Shown: positions 9,371 through 17,760, numbered from the stretch's first letter. The stretch is 64,000 nucleotides of DNA from Naasia lichenicola (GCF_004801885.1 NZ_SSSM01000005.1:1012690-1076689), one strand, 5' to 3'. Made by a program: numbers and translations. The notes: generated by a model not told the origin, from the letters alone.

Positions 9371-10506
9371 AGGCGGGTCGTCGGCGGGTGCTCCCCGTCG
9401 TCGCCGGCGTCGTCGCCCTCCTCATCACCATCGCAAGCGTGCCGCTGTCCATCGGCGAGGCGGTCTGGGACACCATCGCCTACTCCTTCCTCCCCGCGTC
9501 GATGGCGATCGCCGGAACCGTGGTGGCCGTTCGCGTCCGCGGCAACCCGATCGGCTGGCTCATGTTGGCCATCGGGCTCGAAGGCGGCATCGGCGAGGCG
9601 CTCGAAGGCTGGGGGAGACACAGCGGGCTGCCCGGTTCGGACGTCGCCGGTTGGGCGTCGGCGTCCTTGACCTACGTCGGCATCGGCTTGATTCCTGTCC
9701 TGCTGATGCTCTTTCCGTCGGGGAGGCTGCCATCCCGTCGTTGGAGGGCGGTGTTCTGGATCACCGTGGGCGCGATTCTGCTGAGCGTCGTCAGTTCGAC
9801 CTTCAGCCGCACGACGACCCGGACGGGCAGCACGGAGGTCAACCCGATCGCCACCCCAGGGCCATGGGCTGATCTCGCCTTCAGCGTCGGCGAGGTCGGG
9901 CTCGTCGTGGGCCTGGTCGCCGCCATCGCGTCCCTCGCGGTCCGCTACCGCCGGGGTGGACTGCTCGAGCGCCAGCAGCTCAAATGGGTGCTGTTCTGCG
10001 CTGCGTTCCTCGCGCTGATCGGTCCGTTCGCGTTCGCCTTCTACTTCGAGAGCGTCCTCGTCCAGATCGCCATCGCCGCTATTCTGGTCGCCCTGCCGAT
10101 CGCGATCGCGATCGCCGTGCTGCGCTACCGGCTCTACGCGATCGACCGGATCATCTCGCGGACTGCCTCGTACGCGATCGTCACCGCACTGGTCGTCGGC
10201 GCCTACTCCCTGGTGGTGGTGTCGGCGACGGCCGTCATCCCGAGCCTGCCCGCCGTCGGAATCGCATCGGCGACCCTGGTGGCTGCCGGGATCTTCCTGC
10301 CCGTCCTCCGGCGGGTGCAGCACTTCATCGATCGACGCTTCAACCGCGCGCAGTACGACGCGGTCCGGGTGGTGGAGGCATTCGGGGACCGGCTGCGCAG
10401 CGGCTCGAACCCGCATCTCGCCGGCGACGAGCTGGTCGACGCGGTCGAACAGGCCCTCCAGCCGAGCGCCGTCGGACTGTGGATGCGCCGGGACGCTTCG
10501 GGATGA
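9367..10506 (+). CDS. Multispanning membrane protein, sensor-input-like (2)
   Basis: A 379-aa paralog of the preceding protein, sharing the loop FPSGRLPSRRWRAVFW, the segment YAIDRIISRTASYAIVT and the terminal RRFNRAQYDAVRVVEAFGDRLR ... GLWM. It lacks the longer N-terminal tail. Start overlaps the upstream stop by four bases, so translation is coupled. No kinase, cyclase or DNA-binding domain follows. The tandem arrangement points to a duplication followed by specialisation. The function, and the link to the STAS/phosphatase genes, are inference from the shared operon. Confidence 0.72.
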   Translation: MKAGRRRVLPVVAGVVALLITIASVPLSIGEAVWDTIAYSFLPASMAIAGTVVAVRVRGNPIGWLMLAIGLEGGIGEALEGWGRHSGLPGSDVAGWASASLTYVGIGLIPVLLMLFPSGRLPSRRWRAVFWITVGAILLSVVSSTFSRTTTRTGSTEVNPIATPGPWADLAFSVGEVGLVVGLVAAIASLAVRYRRGGLLERQQLKWVLFCAAFLALIGPFAFAFYFESVLVQIAIAAILVALPIAIAIAVLRYRLYAIDRIISRTASYAIVTALVVGAYSLVVVSATAVIPSLPAVGIASATLVAAGIFLPVLRRVQHFIDRRFNRAQYDAVRVVEAFGDRLRSGSNPHLAGDELVDAVEQALQPSAVGLWMRRDASG

Positions 10507-10549
10507 CTGGACCTGTCGACGCCCGCATCGCCCGTGGCAGACTGCGCGG

Positions 10550-10939
10550 ATGAGCGGACTCACCGACCTCGACGCCATCCTCGCCTCGCTCGAGGTGGAG
10601 CTCCGGCCGGAATCGGTCGTCTACGTCACGGTGGATCCCGCCGCTGCGCGTGAGCTTCCCTCGCTGGCAACCATTGCGGAGGCCGAGGGGACGACAGTCG
10701 TCCTGCGCCGTCAAGATGCCGACGACCGCGGCCTCGCCTACGAGCTCACGCTCGCCTGGATCACCCTCGACGTCCACACCGCCCTCGAGGGAGTCGGCCT
10801 CACCGCTGCCTTCTCCCGTGCCCTCACCGACGCGGGGATCAGCTGCAACGTGCTCGCCGGACACTTCCACGACCACATCCTGGTTCCGGAACTCCGCGCG
10901 GAGGACGCCGTGGAGGTCCTCCGCGCCCTCCGCCGGTGA
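10550..10939 (+). CDS. ACT-domain protein (COG3602-like)
   Basis: A 129-aa protein of the small stand-alone ACT family (COG3602/DUF2241 type): LDAILASLEVELRPESVVYVTV at the start, the strand LAWITLDVHTALEGVGLTAA in the middle and CNVLAGHFHDHILVP near the end. ACT folds bind amino acids, but the ligand and partner of this subfamily are unknown. CAGACT (10538-10543) lies 6 nt before the ATG, compatible with leaderless expression. The stop codon falls inside the left arm of a long palindrome that follows. Confidence 0.82.
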   Translation: MSGLTDLDAILASLEVELRPESVVYVTVDPAAARELPSLATIAEAEGTTVVLRRQDADDRGLAYELTLAWITLDVHTALEGVGLTAAFSRALTDAGISCNVLAGHFHDHILVPELRAEDAVEVLRALRR

Positions 10940-10994
10940 GTTGACAGTTGTGGTGGGTGGAGCCCGTTCTCACCCGCCACAACTGTCAACTCAC
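10936..10994. repeat. Palindrome, GAGTTGACAGT family, copy 1
   Basis: A 24-nt arm (10936-10959, starting GTGAGTTGACAGTTGTGG) pairs with 10971-10994, with 23 of 24 positions complementary around an 11-nt loop. The stop codon of the ACT gene sits in the left arm. A second copy of the family lies just after the next gene. There is no T-run, so this is not a textbook terminator, though it could still stop transcription. Confidence 0.85.
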
Positions 10995-11071
10995 GAACGC
11001 CGAGCTTGTGGGTAACTCCATTGGGCTGTGAGTAATCCGCACAGGGTGATCGGCACGCCCACAATGTGCGC

Positions 11072-11956
11072 GTGTCGCAGAAGTCCGATCTCCCCGAGGA
11101 TGCAGGTCCAGCTTTCCTGGTGCGCGCAGCAGCAGAACTGGGAGCATCGCGCTCGCGTCTGCGGGCGAAGGACTTGGCAGCACCTCACCGAGGTGTCCGT
11201 GTCATCGCTGCGCCGAAGACCACGCTGGAGCGCGCACGCGCGTACGAGCCGTTGCTGCGCGGGGACCAGTTCTTCAGCCACACCACGGCGGCAGCCCTCT
11301 TCCGGATGCGCATGCCGCGTGGGTTCCAGGAAGACGTCCTTCACGTCACCTCGGTGAAGCCGCAGCGAGCACCGCGGGTTGAGGGGATCGTCGGTCATCG
11401 CGCCGACAGTGTGCCGACCATCGTGTCCAGTGGATCGATGCGGGTGAGTGCGCCCATCGACACCTGGATCGCTCTCGGTGCCACGCTGCCGATCGGGGAA
11501 CTCATCGTGATGGGCGACGGTCTGCTTGCCCGCAAGTCGCCACGAGCGACTCTGGATCAGCTCACCCGAGCGGTCGACGCAGTGGCGGGTCAACGGGGCG
11601 CATCTCGCCTTCGAAGCGCCCTAACCGAGCTTCGTCCGGGCACCGATTCCGCGCAAGAGACCATCCTTCGTCTAGTCCTGATGCGTGCGGGTCTTGGCGA
11701 GCCTGAAGTGAATGGAGTCATCCAGACACGGTCGGGACCCTTCCACGGCGATCTCGTCTACCGATCGGCCCGCGTGGTCGTCGAGTACGACGGGGAGCAG
11801 CACCGCACCGACGACCGACAGTTCGCCATCGACGTCGACCGACTGGACATCATCATGGCCGCGGGCTGGAGGGTGATCCGCGTCGACAAGCGCCTGTTGG
11901 CGCGCCCGGGAAAGCTGATCGCACGAGTCAGGGAGGCCCTGGGCGACGTGAGTTGA
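11072..11956 (+). CDS. DUF559-type protein, AbiEi-like N-terminus with Vsr-like nuclease fold
   Basis: A 294-aa protein. The N-terminal region reads like the winged helix of AbiEi-type antitoxins (GASRSRLRAKDLAAPHRGVRV), followed by FSHTTAAALFRM. The C-terminus is a DUF559/Vsr-like PD-(D/E)XK fold: HGDLVYRSARVVVEYDGEQH, then a conserved RxDIIMAAGWRVIRV strand. The acidic residues D and ExD are intact. Such proteins are abundant in actinobacteria without a proven role. I start at GTG 11072, since CACAAT (11060-11065) stands 6 nt upstream; a start two codons earlier is possible. No toxin gene of the AbiEii type is adjacent. The gene is bracketed by two copies of one palindrome family. Confidence 0.75.
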   Translation: MSQKSDLPEDAGPAFLVRAAAELGASRSRLRAKDLAAPHRGVRVIAAPKTTLERARAYEPLLRGDQFFSHTTAAALFRMRMPRGFQEDVLHVTSVKPQRAPRVEGIVGHRADSVPTIVSSGSMRVSAPIDTWIALGATLPIGELIVMGDGLLARKSPRATLDQLTRAVDAVAGQRGASRLRSALTELRPGTDSAQETILRLVLMRAGLGEPEVNGVIQTRSGPFHGDLVYRSARVVVEYDGEQHRTDDRQFAIDVDRLDIIMAAGWRVIRVDKRLLARPGKLIARVREALGDVS

Positions 11957-12006
11957 CAGTAGTGGTGGGTTCTGAGGACGCTGCACCCACCACTACTGTC
12001 AACTCG
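11948..12006. repeat. Palindrome, GAGTTGACAGT family, copy 2
   Basis: Arms 11950-11970 and 11985-12005 (GAGTTGACAGTAGTGGTGGG plus one base) are perfectly complementary over 21 bp with a 14-nt loop. The arm matches the copy at 10936 except for one base in its first half. The stop codon of the DUF559-type gene (TGA at 11954-11956) lies inside the left arm, as happens at copy 1. Confidence 0.87.
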
Positions 12007-12029
12007 CGCGAGCGCGGCAGGATGGTGGG

Positions 12030-12395
12030 ATGACGCAGGCGGCGGCAACCGTGGACGAGTACATCGCCGGGTTTCCTCCCGAGGTGCAGGAGCGGCTGCA
12101 GAAGGTGCGCTCGGCCATCCACTCGGCCGTGCCCGGTGGTGAGGAGAAGGTCCGCTACGCGATCCCTGCGGTGATGCTCGGCGGGCGGTACGCCATCCAC
12201 TTCGCCGGCTGGAAGAAGCACATCGGCCTGTACCCGGTTCCCACCCTGGCTGAGCCGCTGGAGAGCGAGATCGCGCCGTTCCGCGTGGCCAAGGACTCGG
12301 TCAACTTTCCGCACAGCACGCCGATCGACTACGACCTGATCGCCCGGGTGGCGGCGGCAATCGTCGCGATGCGCGGTCAGGAGACAGCGGACTAG
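12030..12395 (+). CDS. DUF1801 / iron-chaperone-like protein (YdhG family)
   Basis: A 121-aa soluble protein of the DUF1801 family (YdhG/YjdI-like fold, sometimes called iron chaperone by similarity to frataxin-like proteins). Seen: TVDEYIAGFPPEVQERLQKVRSAI at the start, the motif EEKVRYAIPAV, and AGWKKHIGLYPVP, all typical of the family. Length is normal. CAGGAT (12018-12023) lies 6 nt before the ATG, suggesting a leaderless message. The actual biochemical role is not established for this family. Confidence 0.84.
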   Translation: MTQAAATVDEYIAGFPPEVQERLQKVRSAIHSAVPGGEEKVRYAIPAVMLGGRYAIHFAGWKKHIGLYPVPTLAEPLESEIAPFRVAKDSVNFPHSTPIDYDLIARVAAAIVAMRGQETAD

Positions 12396-12668
12396 CGATC
12401 CAGACGGATCCGTACCACGGCGACGCGACCGGAAGCGCAGCCGAGAACGCAGCCGGCTCGGCGGACGAACTCTCAACCATGAGCCCAGACTTCCCGACCC
12501 GCCGAGAGATGCGAACTCGGATCGCACCGGGATGTCGCACCCTTGAACCGCACCGCCGCGCGCCGAACCAGCTGTTCGGGCCCGAGCGGCTCGGCGGCGT
12601 TCCTGCGACATCGCGAAACTCGCGCCGGCCTCCCGGCGTTCCCGTTCGCCGCCTCATACTCTTGCACT

Positions 12669-15600
12669 GTGTGGCGTGCAGATCGACGACTGGGTGACGA
12701 GGTGAACCTCGCGGATACCGTTCCCGTGCACCCGCAGAGCAACTCGACCTCTCCCGTCTCGGTGAGCACAGGGGATGGACGAGTGCCGTCCGTGAACGTC
12801 GCGGAGCCCGTCTGGGAGACCTGGCGCGAGCAGATCGCCGCCCTAGGCGGACCGTCGCCGCTGCTGCACTTCGTCGATTCTCCCCGCGTGCGGATCGAGC
12901 TGAGCACCACCCACCCCGGCGGCCTCGCGCAGTTCATCACCGGCAAGACGACCCTGCTCTCCAGCCTGATCCGCGACGATCTCGCCTTCCGCAGCGCATC
13001 CGTCGCCGCCTCGAACATCACCGCCAAGGGCGTCGAGCTGAGCGCGACCCGCGGCGTCGACTCCATCCAGCTCGGCATCGGCATCGCCGAGTGGAAGCAC
13101 GAGAAGAAGGAGTACCGGGCTCCGATCCTGCTCCGGCCGATGGCGCTCCGCCGCTACGGCCGCGACTTCGAGCTGCGCCTCAAGGGTGCCCCGTATCTCA
13201 ACCCCGCCTTGGCGCGCACGCTCCGCGAGCAGTTCGGCGTGACCCTCGACGCGAACGAGTTCGTCTCGCTTGCGACCTCGGGTGGATCGTTCAAGCCGCA
13301 GGCGGTCATCGATCGGCTGCGCGCGCTCACGAGCCAGCTCGCCTGGTTCAACGTGCAGCCGCGCCTGGTCGCCTCCTCGTTCGCCGAGGTGTCGCCCAAG
13401 ATGCTGGCGGATGCGAAGAAGCTCGAGCACCCCGTGCTCGACGCGCTCGCCGGCAACCCGACCGCGCGCTGGTCGATCGGCGAGGCCTTCGTCGCGGCCG
13501 ACCCCATCCACCAGGATCAGCGGCCTCCCGCAAGCGACACCCTGCTGCTCGACGCGGACTCCGAGCAGGAGAACGTGGTCGCCCAGATCGCCGCAGGCAA
13601 CTCCGTCGTCGTCAAGACGCTGCCGGGGACCGGTGGCACGCAGACGATCGTCAACGCGCTCGGCTGCCTTGTCGCCCAGCACAAGCGCGTGCTCGTGGTC
13701 AGCCCCCGCGGATCCAGCCTGCGCGCGGTCAGCACGCGCCTGGCCGAGATCGGACTCCAGGGCATCGCGATCTCGCCGCGCACAGTCCGCCGCGACGTCA
13801 TCCAGGCGATCAGCCGCAACGAGAAGGCCACCCAGACCAACATCGCCGAGGTCGACGACGCCCTGGTCCGGCTCCGGTCCGTGCTGCTCGACTACCGCGG
13901 GGCGCTCGCCCGCCGCGACCCCGTGCTCGGGGTGAGCGCGCTCGACGCCCTGGCCGAGCTCGCCCGCCTGTCGCTGATGGAGAACCCTCCGCAGACCACC
14001 TCGCGGCTCACGCCTCGCGCGATCGAGGCCCTGGCCCGCGACCGCGATGCTGCCGCAGAGACCCTGATCCGCGCGGCCAGCCTGGGCGAGTTCCGCTACG
14101 GACCGGGTGACTCGCCCTGGTACGGCGCCGACTTCGCCACCTCGGTCGCCGCGCAGAACGCGCATCAGACCGCGCGGCACCTCAACGAATCCGAGCTGCC
14201 GCGCCTGCTCGAACGCGCCAACGAGCTCGTCGGCAAGACCCGCCTGCGGCCGTTCGAGAGCATCCAGGAGCTGGGGATCTACCTGCGCCTGCTGCTCGAC
14301 ATCCGCGAGACGCTCGACCGCTTCCAGCCCGTCGTCTTCGACCGCTCGCTCGGCGAGCTCATCGCGGCCACCGGATCGCGCCGCGACGCCGAGGCGATGA
14401 CCGGCGGCAACCGTCGGCGGCTCAAGAAGCTGGCTCGCGAATACGTGCGTCCCGGCGTGCACGTGCCCGATCTGCACGAGTCGCTCGTGCGTATCCAGCA
14501 GCAGCGCATGCTCTACCAGCGCTTCGTCACCGCGGGCGTCACGCCCGAGATCCCCGTCGGCATCGGCGACGTCCAAGTCGCCTACCAGCGCGTGGCCGCG
14601 GATCTCGAGTCGCTCGATGAGCCGCTGGGACTGACGGCCACCGGCCAGTCCCTGCTGACCATCCCGATCGGCATGCTGATCGCCAAGCTGAAGTCGCTCG
14701 CCGCCGACTCCGAGGTGCTCAAGAACCTGCAGGAGCGCACCTCGCTCATGGGCAACCTGCGCAACCTCGACCTCGATCCGCTGCTCGAGGACCTCTCTCG
14801 CCGGCACGTCTCCGAGGACCGCGTCGGCATCGAGCTCGAGCTGACCTGGTGGAGCTCGGTGCTCGAGCGGATGCTGGGCGAGGACCGCGCGCTGCTCGGC
14901 GGCAACACCCGAGTGCTCGATCGGCTCGAGGCGGACTTCCGCCTCGTCGACGAGGCGCACGCCGCCGGCGCCGCTCCGGCTCTGGCCTGGGCTCTCGCCG
15001 AGGCGTGGAAGCTCGGGATCGTCGACTGGCCCGATGAGGCGACCGCACTCAAGAACCTGCTGCGCAGCGAGCACGCCGATGCCGGATCGCTCTACGCGTC
15101 GGCGCCGCACCTGTCCCGACTCGTCGCACCGGTCTGGCTGGCGTCGCCCTACGACGTGCACGCCATCTCGGATGAGATCCCGTTCGACGCCGTCTTCCTT
15201 CTCGACGCGGGTGCCGTCAGCGTGGCCGAGAGCCTCGGCGGCATCCGCCGTGCGCGGCAGACGGTCGTCTTCGGCGACCCGGTCGCCGAGACTCCCGACA
15301 ACTTCAGCATCGCCGTCGAGGACCTGACCGCGCCGCACGTCAACGAGTACGTGGACAGCGTCGAACTCGACGCGCGTCACGCGGATTCCGCGCTGGCCCG
15401 ACTGGGGGAGATGCTGCCGACGCTCGAGCTCACCCGCAGCTACCGGGCCGGCGGTCAGGACCTCGCCGAGCTGGTCAACCGCCGCTTCTACGGCGGCAAG
15501 ATCTCCTCGACGCCATGGGCGGGGACGTTCCTCGGCCGGGGCAGCCTCGTCCTCGAGTTCATCGAGGACGGTCACGGCATGCCCGACCCCGAGACCGGCG

Positions 15601-16433
15601 CCGTCGAGAGCGTCGACGTCGAGGTCGCCCGAGTCGTCGAGCTCGTCATCGAGCATGCGCTCACCCGTCCGCGCGAATCGCTGCTCGTCGTCACCGCATC
15701 GCAGAAGCACGCCGTTCGCGTGCAGGCGGCCGTGCTGCGCGCCGTCGCGAAGCGGATGGAGGTCACCGACTTCTTCCTGCGCGAGCAGGCGGAGCCGTTC
15801 CTCGTCACCACTCTCGAGCAGGCGGTGGCGCTCAGCCGCGACCGGGTCATCTTCTCTGTCGGCTACGGGCGCACCCCGCACGGTCGGATGCTCTCCAACT
15901 TCGGCGCGCTGGGCAAGCCGGGCGGCGAGCGTCTGCTCGCGTCTGCCGTCACCCGCGCCCGTCGCTCCCTCGTGGTGCTCTCCTGCTTCCGCCCCGGAGA
16001 CATCTCAGCCGATCGGATGTCGCACGGCGTCCTGGCGCTGGGGGAGCTGCTGGAGGACGCGGAAGAGCGGATCGCCGAGCATCCCTCCGACATCGAGCAC
16101 GCCGACGCGATGCTGGTGGACCTGTCCCGCCGACTCGACGCCCTCGGCCTCACGACGGCGCTCAACTACCGCGGAACCCTCGGGCTCGTCGCGTCGTATG
16201 AAGGCCGTGCGATCGCGATCGAGACCGACGCCACCGTCGCGGAGCTGAGCCTGCGCGAATCGCTGCGGCTGCGTCCCGAGATGCTCAAGCGCCTCGGCTG
16301 GCACTACCTGCGCGTGCACAGCTTCGAGCTCTTCGCGGACCCCGAATCCGTCGCACTCAAGATCGCCGTCGCGCTGGGAGCCCGGCACCTCGAGCCGCAC
16401 ACGCAGGCGATCCCCGTCATCGACGGCGACTGA
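12669..16433 (+). CDS. Helicase-like SF1 protein with degenerate ATPase motifs and MTES_1575-like nuclease fold
   Basis: A 1254-aa protein with the layout of UPF1-like SF1 helicases ending in an MTES_1575-type restriction-endonuclease fold. Motif I at about 318-326 reads LPGTGGTQT where functional relatives have GPPGTGKT, so the catalytic lysine is absent. Motif II (about 842-851) reads VFLLDAGAVS instead of a DEAS/DEAQ box. Other motifs survive: VVFGDP (III), RSYRAGGQDLAELVNRRFY (IV), SVGYGRTPHGR, and ASAVTRARRSLVV (VI, about 1092). In the last domain the ExD (IETDA) remains, but the preceding aspartate of the nuclease core seems lost. I choose GTG 12669 because TACTCT (12657-12662) lies 6 nt upstream; GTGs at 12702 and 12783 are alternatives. 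Probably an inactive or repurposed helicase relative. Confidence 0.78.
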   Translation: MWRADRRLGDEVNLADTVPVHPQSNSTSPVSVSTGDGRVPSVNVAEPVWETWREQIAALGGPSPLLHFVDSPRVRIELSTTHPGGLAQFITGKTTLLSSLIRDDLAFRSASVAASNITAKGVELSATRGVDSIQLGIGIAEWKHEKKEYRAPILLRPMALRRYGRDFELRLKGAPYLNPALARTLREQFGVTLDANEFVSLATSGGSFKPQAVIDRLRALTSQLAWFNVQPRLVASSFAEVSPKMLADAKKLEHPVLDALAGNPTARWSIGEAFVAADPIHQDQRPPASDTLLLDADSEQENVVAQIAAGNSVVVKTLPGTGGTQTIVNALGCLVAQHKRVLVVSPRGSSLRAVSTRLAEIGLQGIAISPRTVRRDVIQAISRNEKATQTNIAEVDDALVRLRSVLLDYRGALARRDPVLGVSALDALAELARLSLMENPPQTTSRLTPRAIEALARDRDAAAETLIRAASLGEFRYGPGDSPWYGADFATSVAAQNAHQTARHLNESELPRLLERANELVGKTRLRPFESIQELGIYLRLLLDIRETLDRFQPVVFDRSLGELIAATGSRRDAEAMTGGNRRRLKKLAREYVRPGVHVPDLHESLVRIQQQRMLYQRFVTAGVTPEIPVGIGDVQVAYQRVAADLESLDEPLGLTATGQSLLTIPIGMLIAKLKSLAADSEVLKNLQERTSLMGNLRNLDLDPLLEDLSRRHVSEDRVGIELELTWWSSVLERMLGEDRALLGGNTRVLDRLEADFRLVDEAHAAGAAPALAWALAEAWKLGIVDWPDEATALKNLLRSEHADAGSLYASAPHLSRLVAPVWLASPYDVHAISDEIPFDAVFLLDAGAVSVAESLGGIRRARQTVVFGDPVAETPDNFSIAVEDLTAPHVNEYVDSVELDARHADSALARLGEMLPTLELTRSYRAGGQDLAELVNRRFYGGKISSTPWAGTFLGRGSLVLEFIEDGHGMPDPETGAVESVDVEVARVVELVIEHALTRPRESLLVVTASQKHAVRVQAAVLRAVAKRMEVTDFFLREQAEPFLVTTLEQAVALSRDRVIFSVGYGRTPHGRMLSNFGALGKPGGERLLASAVTRARRSLVVLSCFRPGDISADRMSHGVLALGELLEDAEERIAEHPSDIEHADAMLVDLSRRLDALGLTTALNYRGTLGLVASYEGRAIAIETDATVAELSLRESLRLRPEMLKRLGWHYLRVHSFELFADPESVALKIAVALGARHLEPHTQAIPVIDGD

Positions 16434-16460
16434 GCCCCTTCACCTCCGGGTTTCAGGGCC

Positions 16461-16516
16461 GAACTGCCCAGTTCTGCCGCCTGATGTGCGATCCACGCGG
16501 CAGAAGTGGGCAGTTC
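16461..16516. repeat. Palindrome, AACTGCCCAGTTCTGCCGC family, copy 1
   Basis: Left arm 16461-16480 (GAACTGCCCAGTTCTGCCGC) pairs with 16497-16516, 19 of 20 positions complementary around a 16-nt loop. It lies just after the helicase-like gene. The same arm recurs at 28731. It could serve as a transcription stop, although no T-run follows. Confidence 0.82.
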
Positions 16517-16569
16517 GTCCGCTTGCTCGCCGGGCTCGGATCGGATGGCGCCGGTAGGGTCGTCAGGTC

Positions 16570-16755
16570 ATGACCGATCAGCCGCGCCGTCCCCGGGTTC
16601 CGCGTCGGGTGACCACCCCGCCCGTGCCGGGATCCGATCCGACGCCGCAGGCGGTCCGCCCGGTTCTCTCCTCAGAGGACGACGAGCGACGCTGGGGCGA
16701 TACGCCCGGTCCGAACGACGACCGACTCAAGGCGGACAAGCCCCCGCACTACTGA
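16570..16755 (+). CDS. Small conserved hypothetical protein
   Basis: A 61-aa polar, proline- and arginine-rich protein with no membrane segment. The C-terminus (DDRLKADKPPHY) looks like the conserved end of small actinobacterial proteins of unknown function that often sit near helicase or fold genes. TAGGGT (16555-16560) precedes the ATG by 9 nt. It is short, but the in-frame ATG, the conserved-looking tail and the absence of overlap with other genes support it. No function can be assigned. Confidence 0.6.
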   Translation: MTDQPRRPRVPRRVTTPPVPGSDPTPQAVRPVLSSEDDERRWGDTPGPNDDRLKADKPPHY

Positions 16756-16770
16756 GTCGACGCGCACGCC

Positions 16771-16862
16771 GACGGCCACCTTTCGGGACGTTCGGCCACC
16801 TTTCGAAGGGTGGCCGAAGGTGTCCAAAGGTGGCCGAGTCGCGTCCAAAGGTGGCCGGGCGG
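16771..16862. repeat. CGGCCACCTTTC palindrome cluster, locus A
   Basis: Two copies of CGGCCACCTTTCG (16773 and 16793) are followed by three inverted copies of AAGGTGGCCG (16806-16816 with one change, 16826-16836, 16848-16858), able to form alternative stem-loops. It lies between the ends of converging genes (small hypothetical and mscL). Same family at five other loci in the window. Confidence 0.85.
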
Positions 16863-16873
16863 GCCCGAGCGGG

Positions 16874-17374
16874 TCAGACCTTGGGGAGGGTGATCGCGCC
16901 GGTGCCGTGCTTGCCCGCGGTCGAGCGGAGGTTCGAGTCCGCCTGGGCCGCGAGAAGGTCGCGGATCTCTGTGAGCAGCTCCTCCGAGGTCGGCGGCAGG
17001 TGCTCGGGGGTGGCCTCGGGAACCGCCTTCTGCTTGGCGAACGCCAGCTTGGCGAAGTGGTTGACGGGCAGGACGATCGCGAAGTAGACGACCGCCGCGA
17101 CGATCAGGAAGTTGAGCACCGCTGCGAGCGCGGCGCCGAACATGATCTTGGCCGTGCCGCCGCTGGTCGTCGGAATGTTCACGACCAGCGCGGTGCTCAG
17201 GCTCTCCGCGTTGAAGATCGCCCCGATGAGTGGAGTGATGATGAACGTGACGATCGCGGTCACGATGGCGGTGAACGCCGTGCCGATGACGACGGCGACG
17301 GCCAGATCGATGACGTTGCCGCGCAGGATGAACTCGCGGAAGCCGCGCAGGATCCCGCCCTTCTCGTCGCTCAT
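16874..17374 (-). CDS. mscL: Large-conductance mechanosensitive channel MscL
   Basis: A 166-aa inner-membrane channel that opens under membrane tension to release solutes on osmotic downshock. Seen: the amphipathic N-terminal helix and pore helix GFREFILRGNVIDLAVAVVIGTAF, the second membrane helix around VLNFLIVAAVVYFAIVLPVN, and a cytoplasmic C-terminal helix (SEELLTEIRDLLAAQ). The C-terminus is about 20-30 residues longer than in short homologs. Its ATG overlaps the stop of the upstream FmdB-like gene (TCATGA on the plus strand), so the two are coupled. Confidence 0.95.
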   Translation of the reverse strand: MSDEKGGILRGFREFILRGNVIDLAVAVVIGTAFTAIVTAIVTFIITPLIGAIFNAESLSTALVVNIPTTSGGTAKIMFGAALAAVLNFLIVAAVVYFAIVLPVNHFAKLAFAKQKAVPEATPEHLPPTSEELLTEIRDLLAAQADSNLRSTAGKHGTGAITLPKV

Positions 17375-17727
17375 GAGGATGCTCCCGAGGTCGATGCGGG
17401 CTTGGCCGCCGGCGTGGACGTGGATGTGGTGCTGGTGCCCGAGGATCCGGAGCCGCCCGACTCGGACGACTTCGAGCCCGAGCCCGAGCTGGACCCCGAA
17501 TCGCCGGAGCCGGAGGAGGACGTCGACGACGACCCCTCGGACTTGGGTGCGGGACGGGAGTCGGTCCGGTAGAAGCCCGATCCGTTGAACGAGACACCGA
17601 TGGGCGAGAAGACCTTGCGGAGCGAGCCGCCGCAGACGTCGCACACGGTCAGAGCGTCATCCGAGAAGGACTGGACGATGTCGAAGGCGTTTCCGCACGT
17701 CGGACACTTGTAGGAGTAGGTCGGCAT
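17371..17727 (-). CDS. FmdB-family zinc-ribbon protein
   Basis: A 118-aa protein beginning MPTYSYKCPTCGNAFDIVQ, with a second CDVCGG pair, the four-cysteine zinc ribbon of the FmdB family (putative regulatory proteins, sometimes linked to amide metabolism, function unproven). The zinc ribbon ends by about residue 55. The rest is a low-complexity Ser/Gly tail (GSSSTSSSGSGDSGSSSGSG), probably disordered. It overlaps mscL by four bases, a pairing that suggests co-translation. It lies 33 bases downstream of the cyclo-ligase gene on the same strand. Confidence 0.88.
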   Translation of the reverse strand: MPTYSYKCPTCGNAFDIVQSFSDDALTVCDVCGGSLRKVFSPIGVSFNGSGFYRTDSRPAPKSEGSSSTSSSGSGDSGSSSGSGSKSSESGGSGSSGTSTTSTSTPAAKPASTSGASS

Positions 17728-17760
17728 GAGACGTCTCTCGAGAAGGGGAGCGAGCGGGAT

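Noticed and set aside
11072..11956. Full AbiE toxin-antitoxin module
   Set aside because: No AbiEii nucleotidyltransferase toxin gene is adjacent at either AbiEi-like locus.
10936..12006. Insertion sequence around the DUF559-type gene
   Set aside because: No transposase domain and no target-site duplication visible; the flanking elements are palindromes, not terminal inverted repeats of a transposon.
12843..15881. 1012-aa open frame antisense to the helicase-like gene
   Set aside because: Same kind of shadow; no domain, whereas the plus-strand frame has helicase motifs.
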